NCBI GenBank assembly: GCA_903878265.1
Contig: CAIRHD010000198.1
Coordinates: forward strand, 1-34,272
Source: an uncultured Bacteroidales bacterium
GTDB taxonomy: Bacteria; Bacteroidota; Bacteroidia; Bacteroidales; UBA4417
Direction: 5' to 3'
Length of the DNA: 34,272 bases
Positions 1 to 11,600 of this stretch are shown here, in pieces. Numbering within the stretch: position 1 is the first letter of the stretch; every line of letters begins with the position of its first letter. The position numbers and the translations under genes are program-made. A model generated the notes under the pieces. That model ran no database searches, was not told the DNA's origin, and worked only from the letters and a program-made list of their open reading frames with translations.

Positions 1-53
1 AGAGCGCTTCCTTGGTAAGGAAGAGGTCGCGAGTTCAATTCTCGCCGAAGGCT
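1..53 (+). tRNA. tRNA-Thr (anticodon GGT), 5' end truncated by window edge
   Basis: Anticodon arm CTTCC-TTGGTAA-GGAAG (loop anticodon GGT), T arm GCGAG-TTCAATT-CTCGC, 3' acceptor strand CGAAGGC plus discriminator T; located just upstream of tuf, as is common in Bacteroidota. Confidence 0.9.
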
Positions 54-107
54 CTGATTTTTAAGTCAAAATCAATACAAATAGTAAATCAATAAACATT
101 AATTAAA

Positions 108-1295
108 ATGGCAAAAGAAAAATTCGATCGTTCAAAACCTCACGTTAACGTAGGTACTATCGGTCATATCGACCATGGTAAGACTACTCTTACCGCAGCT
201 ATAACCCTTGTGTTGGCTGATAAAGGTTTGTCAGAATACCGTTCATTCGACTCAATCGACAACGCTCCTGAAGAAAAGGAACGTGGTATTACCATTAATA
301 CTGCTCACGTTGAGTATTCTACTGCCAACCGCCACTATGCACACGTTGACTGTCCTGGCCACGCTGACTATATCAAAAATATGGTTACTGGTGCTGCACA
401 AATGGATGGAGCTATCATTGTAGTTGCTGCAACTGACGGTCCTATGCCACAAACCCGTGAGCATATCCTTTTGGCTCGTCAGGTTGGTGTTCCTCAGTTA
501 GTAGTTTTCATGAACAAAGTTGACCTCGTTGATGATGAGGAACTGCTTGACCTTGTTGAAATGGAAATCCGCGAACTTCTTACATTCTACGGTTTTGATG
601 GCGATAACGTACCTGTTATCCGCGGTTCAGCACTTGGCGGCCTTAATAAAGAGCCAAAATGGGTTGATAAAATTATGGAACTTATGGATGCTGTTGATAG
701 CTATATCCCTTTGCCACTTCGTGCAAGAGACAAAGATTTCCTCATGCCAATTGAAGATGTATTCTCAATTACTGGCCGTGGTACAGTAGCAACCGGACGT
801 ATTGAATCAGGTATTATCCACGTTGGTGATCCTGTTGAAATCGTTGGTATGGGTGCTGAAAAACTGAAATCAGTTTGTACTGGCGTAGAAATGTTCCGTA
901 AACTTCTGGATCAAGGCGAAGCTGGCGACAATGCAGGTTTATTGCTTCGTGGTATTGATAAAGATTCTATCCGTCGCGGTATGGTTATTATCAAACCGGG
1001 TTCGGTTCATCCTCACAAACACTTCAAAGCTGAAGTTTATATTCTAAAAAAAGAAGAAGGTGGACGTCATACTCCATTCCAAAACAAATACCGTCCTCAA
1101 TTCTACTTCAGAACAACTGATGTAACCGGTGAAATCACACTTCCTGAAGGAGTTGAAATGATTATGCCAGGTGATAATGTAACAATTGAAGTTCACCTCA
1201 TCAGCGAAATAGCAATGACCAAAAACCTTCGTTTTGCTATCCGTGAAGGTGGCCGTACTGTCGGTGCAGGCCAGGTTACTGAAATTCTTGACTAA
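108..1295 (+). CDS. tuf: Elongation factor Tu
   Basis: 395 aa; G-domain motifs [21 protein letters not shown]; full length. Confidence 0.99.
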   Translation: MAKEKFDRSKPHVNVGTIGHIDHGKTTLTAAITLVLADKGLSEYRSFDSIDNAPEEKERGITINTAHVEYSTANRHYAHVDCPGHADYIKNMVTGAAQMDGAIIVVAATDGPMPQTREHILLARQVGVPQLVVFMNKVDLVDDEELLDLVEMEIRELLTFYGFDGDNVPVIRGSALGGLNKEPKWVDKIMELMDAVDSYIPLPLRARDKDFLMPIEDVFSITGRGTVATGRIESGIIHVGDPVEIVGMGAEKLKSVCTGVEMFRKLLDQGEAGDNAGLLLRGIDKDSIRRGMVIIKPGSVHPHKHFKAEVYILKKEEGGRHTPFQNKYRPQFYFRTTDVTGEITLPEGVEMIMPGDNVTIEVHLISEIAMTKNLRFAIREGGRTVGAGQVTEILD

Positions 1296-1305
1296 AAATA
1301 AAATT

Positions 1306-1348
1306 AGGGTGGAATTTCATACTTGGAATTCCATCCCTTGCTTTTTTA
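1306..1348 (+). terminator. Putative intrinsic terminator after tuf
   Basis: GGGTGGAATT...AATTCCATCCC stem (one bulged base) followed by TTGCTTTTTT. Confidence 0.7.
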
Positions 1349-1405
1349 ATTAATGTTATTAATGTCTGGCCTGTTCCAGGAAACCCTGCAACAGGCTATG
1401 GCTAT

Positions 1406-1478
1406 ACGGGTGTAGCTCAATTGGTAGAGTGGCGGTCTCCAAAACCGTAGGCTGTGGGTTCGACCCCTACCACCCGTG
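1406..1478 (+). tRNA. tRNA-Trp (anticodon CCA)
   Basis: Acceptor ACGGGTG/CACCCGT, D-loop AGCTCAATTGGTAGAG, anticodon loop CTCCAAA, T arm GTGGG-TTCGACC-CCTAC. Confidence 0.95.
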
Positions 1479-1495
1479 CAAAATATTAGACCGAT

Positions 1496-1693
1496 ATGGC
1501 AAATAATAAATTCGTAGAGTACGTCAAAGAAAGTTACGATGAACTCATGCATAAAGTTTCATGGCCAACATGGAGCGAATTGCAGAATAGTGCGGTAGTT
1601 GTGTCAGTTGCTTCCCTGATGATTGCACTTGTTGTTTTTATGATGGATAAATCGTTTGAGATAATTCTCCAACAATTCTATTCGTTATTTTAA
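1496..1693 (+). CDS. secE: Preprotein translocase subunit SecE
   Basis: 65 aa, ESYDELMHKVSWPTWSELQNSAVVV motif, single TM, located tRNA-Trp/secE/nusG. Confidence 0.95.
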   Translation: MANNKFVEYVKESYDELMHKVSWPTWSELQNSAVVVSVASLMIALVVFMMDKSFEIILQQFYSLF

Positions 1694-1754
1694 CAAGTAA
1701 TTGTAATAGAAGTCTGATATTAAGTGGTAACCAACCTTTAATTCACCATCCGGC

Positions 1755-2300
1755 ATGGGCGAACAAGTGAAAAAGTGGTATGTGGTGAGAGCCATCAGCG
1801 GGAATGAGAAAAAGGTGAAGATATATTTGGAAAGTGAGATTAGTCGTCTCAATTTACATGATTATATTTCACAAGTGCTTATTCCAACTGAGAAAGTCTA
1901 TTTGGTACGCAACGGTAAAAAAGTCAGCAAGGAGCGTAACTACTTGCCTGGCTATGTTTTAATCGAAGCTGTACTCACTGGAGAAATACCGCACACTATT
2001 CGCAATATCCCTGGGGTATTAGGTTTTCTTGGCTCGAAAGATGAACCTGTACCCTTAAGACAAGCCGAAGTAAACAGGATACTTGGCAAAGTTGACGAGC
2101 TTTCTGAGCAAGGCATCGAATTTAGTATCCCGTATATTGTTGGTGAAACAGTTATGGTAATTGATGGACCGTTCAACAGTTTCAGTGGAATCATTGAAGA
2201 AATCAATGAAGAAAAAAAGAAACTGAAAGTAATGGTTAAAATCTTTGGCCGTAAGACCCCTTTGGAACTTTCGTTCACGCAAGTGGCAAAAGAATCGTAG
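1755..2300 (+). CDS. nusG: Transcription termination/antitermination protein NusG
   Basis: 181 aa; KKWYVVRAISGNEKKVK N-terminus, KOW-type GPFNSFSGIIEEIN. Confidence 0.97.
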   Translation: MGEQVKKWYVVRAISGNEKKVKIYLESEISRLNLHDYISQVLIPTEKVYLVRNGKKVSKERNYLPGYVLIEAVLTGEIPHTIRNIPGVLGFLGSKDEPVPLRQAEVNRILGKVDELSEQGIEFSIPYIVGETVMVIDGPFNSFSGIIEEINEEKKKLKVMVKIFGRKTPLELSFTQVAKES

Positions 2301-2351
2301 GAAGTTAGTTACCTAAACCCGCAAATACAAATCCTTTAAGAAAACAACAAG

Positions 2352-2795
2352 ATGGCAAAAGAAGTTGCTGGATTAATTAAACTGCAAATTAAAGGTGGTG
2401 CGGCAAATCCTTCACCCCCTGTAGGACCGGCTTTAGGTTCGAAGGGCGTGAACATTATGGAGTTCTGTAAACAGTTTAACGCGCGTACTCAGGATAGGGC
2501 CGGTAAGGTAACACCTGTAGTTATTACTTTTTACAAGGACAAGTCGTTTGATTTTATTGTTAAAACGCCTCCTGTTGCTGTTCAACTCCTTGAAGTGACT
2601 AAGCAGAAAAGCGGATCAGCCGAACCCAATCGTAAAAAGATTGCATCGGTAACGTGGGATCAGGTCAAAGAAATTGCCGAGAGCAAAATGGAAGACCTCA
2701 ACTGTTTCACGATTGACTCTGCAATGCGCATGGTTGCAGGTTCTGCCCGTAGTATGGGCATTACCGTTCAGGGCGAATTCCCTACAAATATGTAA
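2352..2795 (+). CDS. rplK: 50S ribosomal protein L11
   Basis: 147 aa; [29 protein letters not shown]. Confidence 0.99.
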   Translation: MAKEVAGLIKLQIKGGAANPSPPVGPALGSKGVNIMEFCKQFNARTQDRAGKVTPVVITFYKDKSFDFIVKTPPVAVQLLEVTKQKSGSAEPNRKKIASVTWDQVKEIAESKMEDLNCFTIDSAMRMVAGSARSMGITVQGEFPTNM

Positions 2796-2858
2796 AGCTG
2801 GTCGAACGACCAGGCTTTCATGAATTAAAATGTGTTATTACCATTAACCTTACGTGAA

Positions 2859-3551
2859 ATGGCTAAATTGACAAAAAATCAAAAACTGGCTTTAGCTAAA
2901 TACGACAAGGACGCTACTTATACACTAGCTGATGCTGCACGTATTGTCAAAGACATAACTATATCGAAATTCGACGCTTCCGTTGATATTGATGTACGTC
3001 TTGGAGTTGACCCGCGAAAAGCAAACCAGATGGTTCGAGGTATTGTTACCTTGCCGCATGGTACCGGGAAAACAGTAAGTGTTCTCGTGCTCTGTACTCC
3101 TGACAAGGAAGAAGAAGCAAAAGCTGCCGGAGCTGATTATGTAGGACTTGACGAGTATATCCAGAAAATAAAAGAAGGATGGACTAACGTTGACGTAATT
3201 ATTACAATGCCTAGCATTATGCCTAAAGTAGGTGCCCTTGGCCGCATACTTGGTCCACGTGGCCTTATGCCTAACCCAAAAACAGGGACGGTTACTATGG
3301 ATGTAGGAAAAGCTGTGCAAGAAGTGAAAGCCGGGAAAATCGACTTCAAAGTTGATAAATTCGGTATCATTCATGCAGGGATTGGCAAAGTATCTTTTGA
3401 ACAGGATAAACTTATTGATAATGCCAAAGAACTTCTGGCAACCATTGTTAAGTTGAAACCTTCATCAGCTAAAGGTACTTATGTAAAAAGCGTCTTCATG
3501 TCGAGTACTATGAGTCCAGGTGTACGCATCGATGAAAAATCGGTCAAATAA
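2859..3551 (+). CDS. rplA: 50S ribosomal protein L1
   Basis: [17 protein letters not shown]...[18 protein letters not shown]; the ORF track start at 2832 is a GTG, the ATG at 2859 is the more likely start. Confidence 0.97.
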   Translation: MAKLTKNQKLALAKYDKDATYTLADAARIVKDITISKFDASVDIDVRLGVDPRKANQMVRGIVTLPHGTGKTVSVLVLCTPDKEEEAKAAGADYVGLDEYIQKIKEGWTNVDVIITMPSIMPKVGALGRILGPRGLMPNPKTGTVTMDVGKAVQEVKAGKIDFKVDKFGIIHAGIGKVSFEQDKLIDNAKELLATIVKLKPSSAKGTYVKSVFMSSTMSPGVRIDEKSVK

Positions 3552-3599
3552 CAAATCCGGTAACAATAAGTACTTGATCTCTAAAGAACAAAAATCGCT

Positions 3600-4121
3600 A
3601 TGAGAAAAGAAGACAAGAATCAACTTATCGAAACCTTGACAGAGGAATTGAAAGCGGCTAAATATCTGTATGTTACTGACATTTCGGATATGAATGTTGA
3701 TAAAACAAGCAAGCTTCGCAGACTTTGTTTCAAAAAGGAAGTAAAGTTGGTCGTAGTTAAAAACGCATTGCTGCAAAAAGCAATGGAAAAGTCCGGCAAG
3801 GACTTTGGAACTCTGTACGATGTTCTGAAAGGTCACACCTCAATTATGATTGCCGAACAGGGCAGTACCCCTGCAAAGTTGATCAAAGAATTCAGGAAAA
3901 CATCTGATAAACCTAAGCTTAAAGGAGCATACATTGAAGAGATGACCTTTATTGGTGATAATCAACTCGATGCATTAATCGCTATCAAGACCAAAAACGA
4001 ACTTATAGCCGATGTTATCTTAGCGTTGAACACACCAGCACGCAATGTTATTTCAGCATTACAATCCGGTGGGCAAATTTTATCAGGTGTATTAATGACC
4101 TTATCCGAACGTCCCGCTTAA
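3600..4121 (+). CDS. rplJ: 50S ribosomal protein L10
   Basis: 173 aa, L10-like N-terminus and position between rplA and rplL. Confidence 0.97.
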   Translation: MRKEDKNQLIETLTEELKAAKYLYVTDISDMNVDKTSKLRRLCFKKEVKLVVVKNALLQKAMEKSGKDFGTLYDVLKGHTSIMIAEQGSTPAKLIKEFRKTSDKPKLKGAYIEEMTFIGDNQLDALIAIKTKNELIADVILALNTPARNVISALQSGGQILSGVLMTLSERPA

Positions 4122-4187
4122 CAAATAGCCCAGCGTTCAAAAAATGAATTAATCAATAATTGTAAAACACTTAAAACAACAAATAAA

Positions 4188-4562
4188 ATGGCAGACTTGA
4201 AAGCTTTCGCTGAACAGTTAGTTAATCTGACAGTAAAAGAAGTAAATGAGCTTGCTCAGATACTTAAAAACGAATACGGAATCGAACCAGCCGCTGCAGC
4301 CCCTGTAATGATGGCATCAGCAGGTGCAGATGCTCCTGTTGTAGAAGAGCAAACCGCATTCAACGTAATCCTGAAGAGTGCTGGCCCAGCCAAACTGGCC
4401 GTGGTTAAATTGGTTAAAGAATTGACCAGCCTTGGACTCAAAGAAGCAAAAGACTTAGTTGACGCATCCCCAAAAGCAATCAAAGAAGGTGTGACTAAGG
4501 ACGAAGCTAACGCCCTTAAACAGCAACTCGAAGACGCAGGTGCAGAAGTAGAGATAAAGTAA
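4188..4562 (+). CDS. rplL: 50S ribosomal protein L7/L12
   Basis: 124 aa; [40 protein letters not shown]. Confidence 0.99.
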   Translation: MADLKAFAEQLVNLTVKEVNELAQILKNEYGIEPAAAAPVMMASAGADAPVVEEQTAFNVILKSAGPAKLAVVKLVKELTSLGLKEAKDLVDASPKAIKEGVTKDEANALKQQLEDAGAEVEIK

Positions 4563-4589
4563 ATATTGCTATTTCGATTACAATTACCG

Positions 4590-4658
4590 AACAAACTGCT
4601 TATCCTAGCTCTACGCTTGGTTAAGTAGTTTGTTTTCTTCCCGATTTTTATGTCGGGA
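4590..4658 (+). promoter_or_regulatory. Tandem hairpins in rplL-rpoB intergenic region (attenuator/processing candidate)
   Basis: 4590-4634: AACAAACTgCTTAtCC ... GGtTAAGtAGTTTGTT followed by TTCTTC; 4639-4658: TCCCGA-TTTTTATG-TCGGGA. Confidence 0.55.
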
Positions 4659-4701
4659 TTAATTGTTTAAAAATACTTTGTTTATTTAAATCTTAATCTT
4701 C

Positions 4702-7700
4702 ATGACTTTGGCTTCACAAAAAACTGAACGGAGTAGCTTCGCGACATCTAAAATTAAGGCTGTATATCCTGATTTTCTCGAAGTACAAATAAAGTCTTTC
4801 CAGGACTTCTTCCAACTGGAGACAAATCCTGACAATCGTGTAAATGAAGGCCTTTTTAAGGTTTTCTCGGAAAATTTTCCGATTACCGATGCCAGGAATA
4901 ATTTTGTTTTGGAGTTTCTTGATTATTTTATCGATCCTCCTCGCTATTCTATAGAGGAATGTATCGAAAGGGGATTGACATACAGTGTTCCCCTTAAAGC
5001 AAAATTAAAACTCTTCTGTACCGATCCCGACCACGAAGACTTCGAAACTATTATTCAGGATGTTTATTTGGGAATGATCCCTTATATGACTCCTAAAGGC
5101 ACATTTGTAGTAAATGGTGCCGAAAGGGTAGTTGTTTCTCAGTTGCACCGTTCGCCGGGTGTATTTTTCGGTACAAGTTTTCATACCAATGGCCAACAAT
5201 TGTATTCGGCCAGGATTATTCCTTTTAAGGGTTCTTGGATGGAGTTTACTACCGACATCAACCATGTGATGTATGCATACATCGATCGTAAAAAGAAATT
5301 ACCTGTAACCACTCTGCTTAGGGCTATCGGATATGAAAGCGATAAAGACATTCTTGAAATTTTTAACCTCGCCGAGGAAATAAAAGTCAGCAAAGCCGGA
5401 TTAAAAAAATACGTTGGGCGTAAACTTGCTGCCCGCGTACTCCGGACTTGGATTGAAGATTTCGGCGACGAAGATACAGGTGAGGTTGTATCAATTGAGC
5501 GTACCGATGTAATTATTGACCGCGAAACTGTCCTTGACAACCACCATATTGATATGATTGTGGATGCTGGGGCAAAGTCAATTCTGCTTCACCGCGATGA
5601 TATAAATTCACAGGATTTTTCTATAATTTTCAATACCCTACAAAAAGATACTGCCAACAGCTCGAAAGAAGCTGTTGAATATATATATCGTCAGCTGCGT
5701 AACGCAGAACCACCTGATGAAGAAACCGCAAGGGGTATTATAGAAAAACTGTTCTTTTCTGACAAACGCTACGACCTTGGTGATGTAGGACGTTACAGGA
5801 TCAACAAAAAACTTTCACTTGATACTCCGCTCGAAACAAAGGTATTAACCAAAGAAGACCTTATTTCGATTATAAAATATCTTATTGGATTAATTAACTC
5901 CAAAACTGATATTGACGACATTGACCACTTGAGTAACAGGCGCGTGCGCACAGTTGGCGAACAGTTATATAACCAGTTTGGTGTTGGTTTAGCCCGTATG
6001 GCACGTACCATCCGCGAACGTATGAATGTTCGCGACAATGAAGTATTTACTCCGATGGACTTGATCAATGCCAAAACATTATCGAGTGTCATCAATTCAT
6101 TTTTTGGGACCAACCAGTTGTCGCAGTTCATGGATCAAACAAATCCACTGAGCGAAATAGCACATAAACGCAGGGTTTCTGCTCTTGGACCAGGAGGTCT
6201 GTCGAGAGAAAGGGCTGGTTTTGAGGTTCGCGACGTTCACTATACCCATTACGGAAGGCTTTGTACCATCGAAACCCCTGAAGGGCCAAACATCGGACTT
6301 ATTTCTTCCTTATGTGTTTTTGCAAAAATCAATAAGCTTGGTTTCATTGAAACCCCATATAAGAGGGTTATTGACGGAAAAGTAGAATTAGCTGAAACTA
6401 CCTACCTGAGTGCAGAAGAAGAAGAAAACAAGATTATTGCCCAGGCAACTACTGCCATGGACGAATTTGGCGATTTTGTTGAAGATAGGGTTAAGGTACG
6501 CTATTTGGCCGATTATCCTTTGATTGAAAAAGGAAAAGTTGACCTTATTGACGTTGCCCCTAACCAAATCGCATCTATTGCAGCTTCGTTAATTCCATTC
6601 TTGGAGCATGATGATGCCAACCGCGCACTTATGGGATCGAACATGATGCGCCAGGCCGTTCCGCTTTTAAATCCGGAAAGACCGATTGTAGGTACTGGAA
6701 TTGAAGGCCGCGTAGCGCAAGATTCACGAGTACTTATTAATGCCGAAGGTGATGGGATAGTTGAATATGTTGATTCTGTTCAAATTATCATCCGCTATGC
6801 TCGTCTGGAAGAGGAAAGGCTTGTAAGTTTCGATGAAGATGTCAAAGTTTATAATCTCACCAAATTCTCACGAACAAACCAAAATACCTGTATAAATTTA
6901 AGACCTATCGTTCGGAAAGGCGATAAGGTAAAAAAAGGACAGGTATTATGCGAAGGTTATGCAACCCAAGCTGGGGAACTAGCACTTGGACGTAACCTGA
7001 TGGTAGCCTTCATGCCTTGGAAAGGATATAACTTTGAGGATGCTATAGTAATTTCGGAACGTGTAGTTAAGGAAGATATTTTTACGTCCCTACACATTGA
7101 AGAATTTACACTTGAAGTACGTGATACCAAACGCGGTGTTGAAGAATTGACCAACGATATCCCAAATGTTAGCCAAGAAGCTACCAAAGACCTTGACGAA
7201 AGCGGACTTATCCGTATTGGAGCCGAAGTTAATGAAGGCGATATCCTTATTGGGAAAATCACCCCAAAAGGTGAAAGCGACCCTACTCCTGAAGAAAAAC
7301 TCCTCAGGGCAATTTTCGGAGATAAAGCCGGCGATGTTAAAGACGCTTCGCTCAAAGCACCTCCTTCTATGAAAGGCGTTGTTATTGAAAAGAAACTTTT
7401 CTCGAGGGTTGTTAAGGACAAAAAACTCAAAGCAAAAGAAAAAGATATTGTCAAGGAACTTGACGAAGAATTTTCGAAAAGCACTTATGACCTCAAACAA
7501 AAACTTGTCGATAAACTCACAGTACTTGTAAGCGGTAAAACATCGCAAGGTGTTTACAACAACTTCAAGAACGAGTTGGTACCTAAAAAGGTAAAATTCA
7601 CCCAGAAAATGCTTGTTGGTATTGATTTTATCAATGTAAACCCCAACAAATGGACGACTGATAAAGATGTTAATGAGCTTATAAAGCAGCTCATCAATAA

Positions 7701-8511
7701 TTTCATCATCAAGTACAAGGAAATCCTGGGTATTTACAACAGGAAGAAATTTGTTGCCACAGTTGGGGACGAGTTGCCAAATGGTATTGTACAGATGGCA
7801 AAAGTGTATGTTGCCAAAAAACGTAAGTTGAAAGTTGGTGATAAAATGGCAGGCCGCCACGGGAACAAAGGTATTGTTGCACGTATTGTTCGTGAAGAAG
7901 ATATGCCTTTCCTCGAAGACGGAACACCTGTTGATATCGTCCTCAATCCGCTGGGAGTTCCTTCGCGTATGAACCTTGGTCAAATTTTCGAGACTGTTCT
8001 CGGGTGGGCCGGAGCCAAATTAGGCACTCATTTTGCTACACCGATTTTTGATGGTGGTTCTATTGATCAGATAAATGAACTCATGGTTAAAGCTGGTTTG
8101 CCCGAAAATGGAAAAGTATTCCTGTATGACGGTGGAACCGGTGAACGTTTTGACCAAACTGCAACAGTTGGATACATTTATATGCTTAAACTTCATCACA
8201 TGGTTGATGATAAGATGCATGCACGCTCAATTGGGCCTTATTCCTTGATTACTCAACAACCTTTAGGTGGTAAAGCTCAATTCGGGGGTCAACGTTTTGG
8301 AGAAATGGAAGTTTGGGCACTGGAAGCTTTCGGTGCAGCAAACATACTTCAGGAAGTACTGACAGTAAAATCCGATGATGTGGTTGGACGTGCTAAAGCA
8401 TATGAAGCCATTGTAAAGGGCGAAAACATGCCTATCCCGGGGATTCCAGAATCCTTCAATGTACTTGTTCACGAACTCAGAGGCTTAGGTCTGAACGTAA
8501 GCTTCGAATAA
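4702..8511 (+). CDS. rpoB: DNA-directed RNA polymerase subunit beta
   Basis: 1269 aa; [49 protein letters not shown]. Confidence 0.99.
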   Translation: MTLASQKTERSSFATSKIKAVYPDFLEVQIKSFQDFFQLETNPDNRVNEGLFKVFSENFPITDARNNFVLEFLDYFIDPPRYSIEECIERGLTYSVPLKAKLKLFCTDPDHEDFETIIQDVYLGMIPYMTPKGTFVVNGAERVVVSQLHRSPGVFFGTSFHTNGQQLYSARIIPFKGSWMEFTTDINHVMYAYIDRKKKLPVTTLLRAIGYESDKDILEIFNLAEEIKVSKAGLKKYVGRKLAARVLRTWIEDFGDEDTGEVVSIERTDVIIDRETVLDNHHIDMIVDAGAKSILLHRDDINSQDFSIIFNTLQKDTANSSKEAVEYIYRQLRNAEPPDEETARGIIEKLFFSDKRYDLGDVGRYRINKKLSLDTPLETKVLTKEDLISIIKYLIGLINSKTDIDDIDHLSNRRVRTVGEQLYNQFGVGLARMARTIRERMNVRDNEVFTPMDLINAKTLSSVINSFFGTNQLSQFMDQTNPLSEIAHKRRVSALGPGGLSRERAGFEVRDVHYTHYGRLCTIETPEGPNIGLISSLCVFAKINKLGFIETPYKRVIDGKVELAETTYLSAEEEENKIIAQATTAMDEFGDFVEDRVKVRYLADYPLIEKGKVDLIDVAPNQIASIAASLIPFLEHDDANRALMGSNMMRQAVPLLNPERPIVGTGIEGRVAQDSRVLINAEGDGIVEYVDSVQIIIRYARLEEERLVSFDEDVKVYNLTKFSRTNQNTCINLRPIVRKGDKVKKGQVLCEGYATQAGELALGRNLMVAFMPWKGYNFEDAIVISERVVKEDIFTSLHIEEFTLEVRDTKRGVEELTNDIPNVSQEATKDLDESGLIRIGAEVNEGDILIGKITPKGESDPTPEEKLLRAIFGDKAGDVKDASLKAPPSMKGVVIEKKLFSRVVKDKKLKAKEKDIVKELDEEFSKSTYDLKQKLVDKLTVLVSGKTSQGVYNNFKNELVPKKVKFTQKMLVGIDFINVNPNKWTTDKDVNELIKQLINNFIIKYKEILGIYNRKKFVATVGDELPNGIVQMAKVYVAKKRKLKVGDKMAGRHGNKGIVARIVREEDMPFLEDGTPVDIVLNPLGVPSRMNLGQIFETVLGWAGAKLGTHFATPIFDGGSIDQINELMVKAGLPENGKVFLYDGGTGERFDQTATVGYIYMLKLHHMVDDKMHARSIGPYSLITQQPLGGKAQFGGQRFGEMEVWALEAFGAANILQEVLTVKSDDVVGRAKAYEAIVKGENMPIPGIPESFNVLVHELRGLGLNVSFE

Positions 8512-8525
8512 ATATCCGGCTCCGT

Positions 8526-8560
8526 ATAACATCATGTTGCCCCAGGCAGCATGATGTTAT
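8526..8560 (+). promoter_or_regulatory. Perfect hairpin in rpoB-rpoC intergenic region
   Basis: ATAACATCATGTTGCC-CCA-GGCAGCATGATGTTAT: 16 bp stem (15 Watson-Crick plus one G-U), 3-nt loop, no U tract. Confidence 0.6.
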
Positions 8561-8623
8561 TGGCGGTTAGGTATATTTAAGGTGAATCAACAGTAATTTA
8601 AATCGTTAATCCTTTCTTGATAT

Positions 8624-11600
8624 ATGGCTTTCAGAAAAGAAAATACAGCCGCTAATAAATTTTCCAGAATCAGGATAAGCCTGGCTTCACCAGAATCGAT
8701 ACTGGAAAGATCAAGCGGTGAAGTGCTTAAACCAGAAACTATAAACTACCGGACATACAAGCCTGAAAGGGATGGTTTGTTCTGTGAACGCATTTTCGGC
8801 CCTGTGAAGGACTGGGAATGTCATTGCGGTAAATACAAGAGAATCAGATATAAAGGTATTGTTTGCGATCGCTGTGGCGTTGAAGTTACAGAGAAAAAAG
8901 TGCGACGCGAACGTATGGGACACATCCAATTGGTTGTGCCTGTTGCCCATATCTGGTATTTCCGCTCATTGCCTAACAAAATAGGTGCATTGCTAGGAGT
9001 CCCTTCAAAAAAACTGGATTCGATTATATATTATGAAAGATATGTAGTTATCCAGCCTGGTATTCTGGCTGCCGAAGGCCTTAAAACCCTCGACTTTATA
9101 ACTGAAGAAGAATACTTCGATTATATAGACTCGCTGCCCAAAGAAAATCATTATTTAGATGAAAGAGACCCAAACAAGTTTATTGCCAAAATGGGTGCAG
9201 AAGCACTTGTTGATTTACTTGCCAGGTTAGATCTGGATCAGGTTTCTTACGATCTTCGTCATAAAGCCAATACCGAAACTTCACAGCAACGCAAAATGGA
9301 GGCTCTCAAACGCCTTCAGGTGTATGAGTCGTTCCGTGATGCCAAAACGCGTGGCGAAAACAAACCTGAGTGGATGATAGTCAGGGTAGTTCCTGTTATA
9401 CCACCAGAACTCAGGCCTTTGGTTCCTCTGGATGGTGGACGTTTTGCTACCAGCGACCTCAACGATTTGTACCGCAGGGTAATTATCCGAAACAACCGTT
9501 TGAAAAGGCTTATCGAAATAAAGGCTCCTGATGTTATTATGCGTAACGAAAAACGTATGCTCCAGGAAGCTGTTGATTCACTTTTCGATAATTCGCGTAA
9601 AGCTAGTTCGGTAAAAACTGAATCGAACCGTGCGCTTAAATCACTCAGCGACAGTTTAAAAGGTAAACAAGGACGTTTCCGTCAAAATTTACTTGGTAAA
9701 CGTGTCGACTATTCAGGTCGTTCGGTTATTGTTGTTGGTCCGGAGTTAAAACTTCATGAATGCGGACTACCAAAAGATATGGCTTCTGAATTGTTCAAGC
9801 CGTTTATCATCCGTAAAATGCTGGAACGCGGAATCGTTAAAACCGTAAAATCAGCAAAGAAAATTGTTGACCGCAAGGATCCAGTTGTTTGGGAAATCCT
9901 CGAAAATATCTTGAAAGGCCATCCTGTTATGCTAAACCGTGCACCTACACTGCACAGGTTAGGTATTCAGGCTTTCCAACCTAAACTTATCGAAGGTAAG
10001 GCCATTCAGCTTCACCCATTGGTTTGTACAGCTTTCAATGCAGACTTTGATGGTGACCAGATGGCTGTTCACCTGCCATTAGGAAATGCAGCTATCCTTG
10101 AAGCACAAATACTCATGCTTGCTTCACACAATATCCTGAACCCTGCTAATGGTGCGCCAATTACCGTACCATCCCAGGACATGGTTCTAGGCCTTTATTA
10201 TATAACCAAAGGCCGCAAAACTGAACCAGGGCATATTATGAAAGGCGAAGGAATGAGTTTCTATTCATCTGAAGAAGTTATCATTGCCTACAATGAGAAG
10301 AAAATTGACCTTCATGCTTGGATTAAAGTAAGGATTCCTGTAATTGAAAATGGCGAGAAAGTTGAAAAACTTACTGAAACCACAGTTGGCCGCGTACTAT
10401 TCAACCTTGTTGTTCCTGAAGAATATGGTTTTATAAACCAACTTTTAACTAAAAAATCACTTCGCGATATTATTGGCGACCTACTTAAAAAAACGGGAAC
10501 AGCGAAGGCAGCTCGTTTCCTCGATGATATAAAGAGTCTCGGATTTAATATGGCTTTCAAAGGCGGTCTATCCTTTAACCTTGGCGATGTACTTGTCCCA
10601 AAATTGAAGGAAGAACTGATTCATAAAGCCAATTTGGAAGTTGAAGACGTGATGAACAGCTATAATATGGGTTTCATTACCAACAACGAACGGTACAATC
10701 AGATTATTGATATTTGGACCCACACCAATTCTAACCTGACCAAAAAGGTTATGACCGATCTTGCAACTGATAATCAGGGTTTTAATCCAGCATTTATGAT
10801 GCTCGATTCAGGTGCCCGCGGATCTAAGGAGCAAATCAGGCAGCTTTCGGGTATGCGGGGTTTGATGGCCAAACCACAGAAATCTGGCGCAACCGGAGGA
10901 GAAATTATTGAGAATCCAATTCTCTCTAACCTAAAAGAAGGTCTTTCGGTACTTGAGTACTTTATTTCTACCCACGGTGCTCGTAAAGGTCTCGCCGATA
11001 CTGCACTTAAAACTGCCGATGCCGGTTATTTGACCCGTCGTTTGGTTGATGTTGCACAGGATGTTATTATTTCGGAACCTGATTGTGGAACCCTTCGTGG
11101 CCGTGTTACTTCGGCTTTGAAGAAAAATGAAGAGCTTGTCGAGTCTTTGTATGATCGTATTTTAGGCCGGGTTACACTTCACGATATCTATCATCCACAC
11201 AGTGGCGAATTAATTGCTTCTGCAGGCGAAGAGCTAACCGAAGAAATTTGTACAATTATAGAGGATTCTCCTATGGAATCCGTTGAAATACGTTCAGTTT
11301 TAACATGCGAATCGAAACAAGGCGTATGTGCAAAATGTTATGGCCGTAATTTAGCGAGCGGGCGGATGGTTCAAAAAGGAGAAGCTGTAGGTGTAATTGC
11401 CGCACAATCAATCGGGGAACCGGGAACACAGTTGACTCTGCGTACCTTCCACGTTGGAGGGGTTGCCGGTGCCAACATTGCTTCGGCTTCGCGTATTGTT
11501 GCTAAATATACCGGACGAATTGAGATTGACGAACTTAGATCGGTTGAATATACCAATGCTGAAGACCGTACTTACCAAATTGTTTTAGGCCGTTCTGCCG

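Noticed and set aside
208-789. Small ORFs in other frames inside tuf
   Set aside because: Fully overlap a clear tuf gene in alternative frames; no independent support.
6070-6250. Rifampicin-resistance substitutions in rpoB RRDR
   Set aside because: [27 protein letters not shown] keeps the key Gln, Asp, His, Arg and Ser residues; looks wild type.
7090-7983. 297-aa minus-strand ORF antisense to rpoB
   Set aside because: Antisense to a highly conserved gene; composition (F/N-rich) is typical of a spurious antisense frame.
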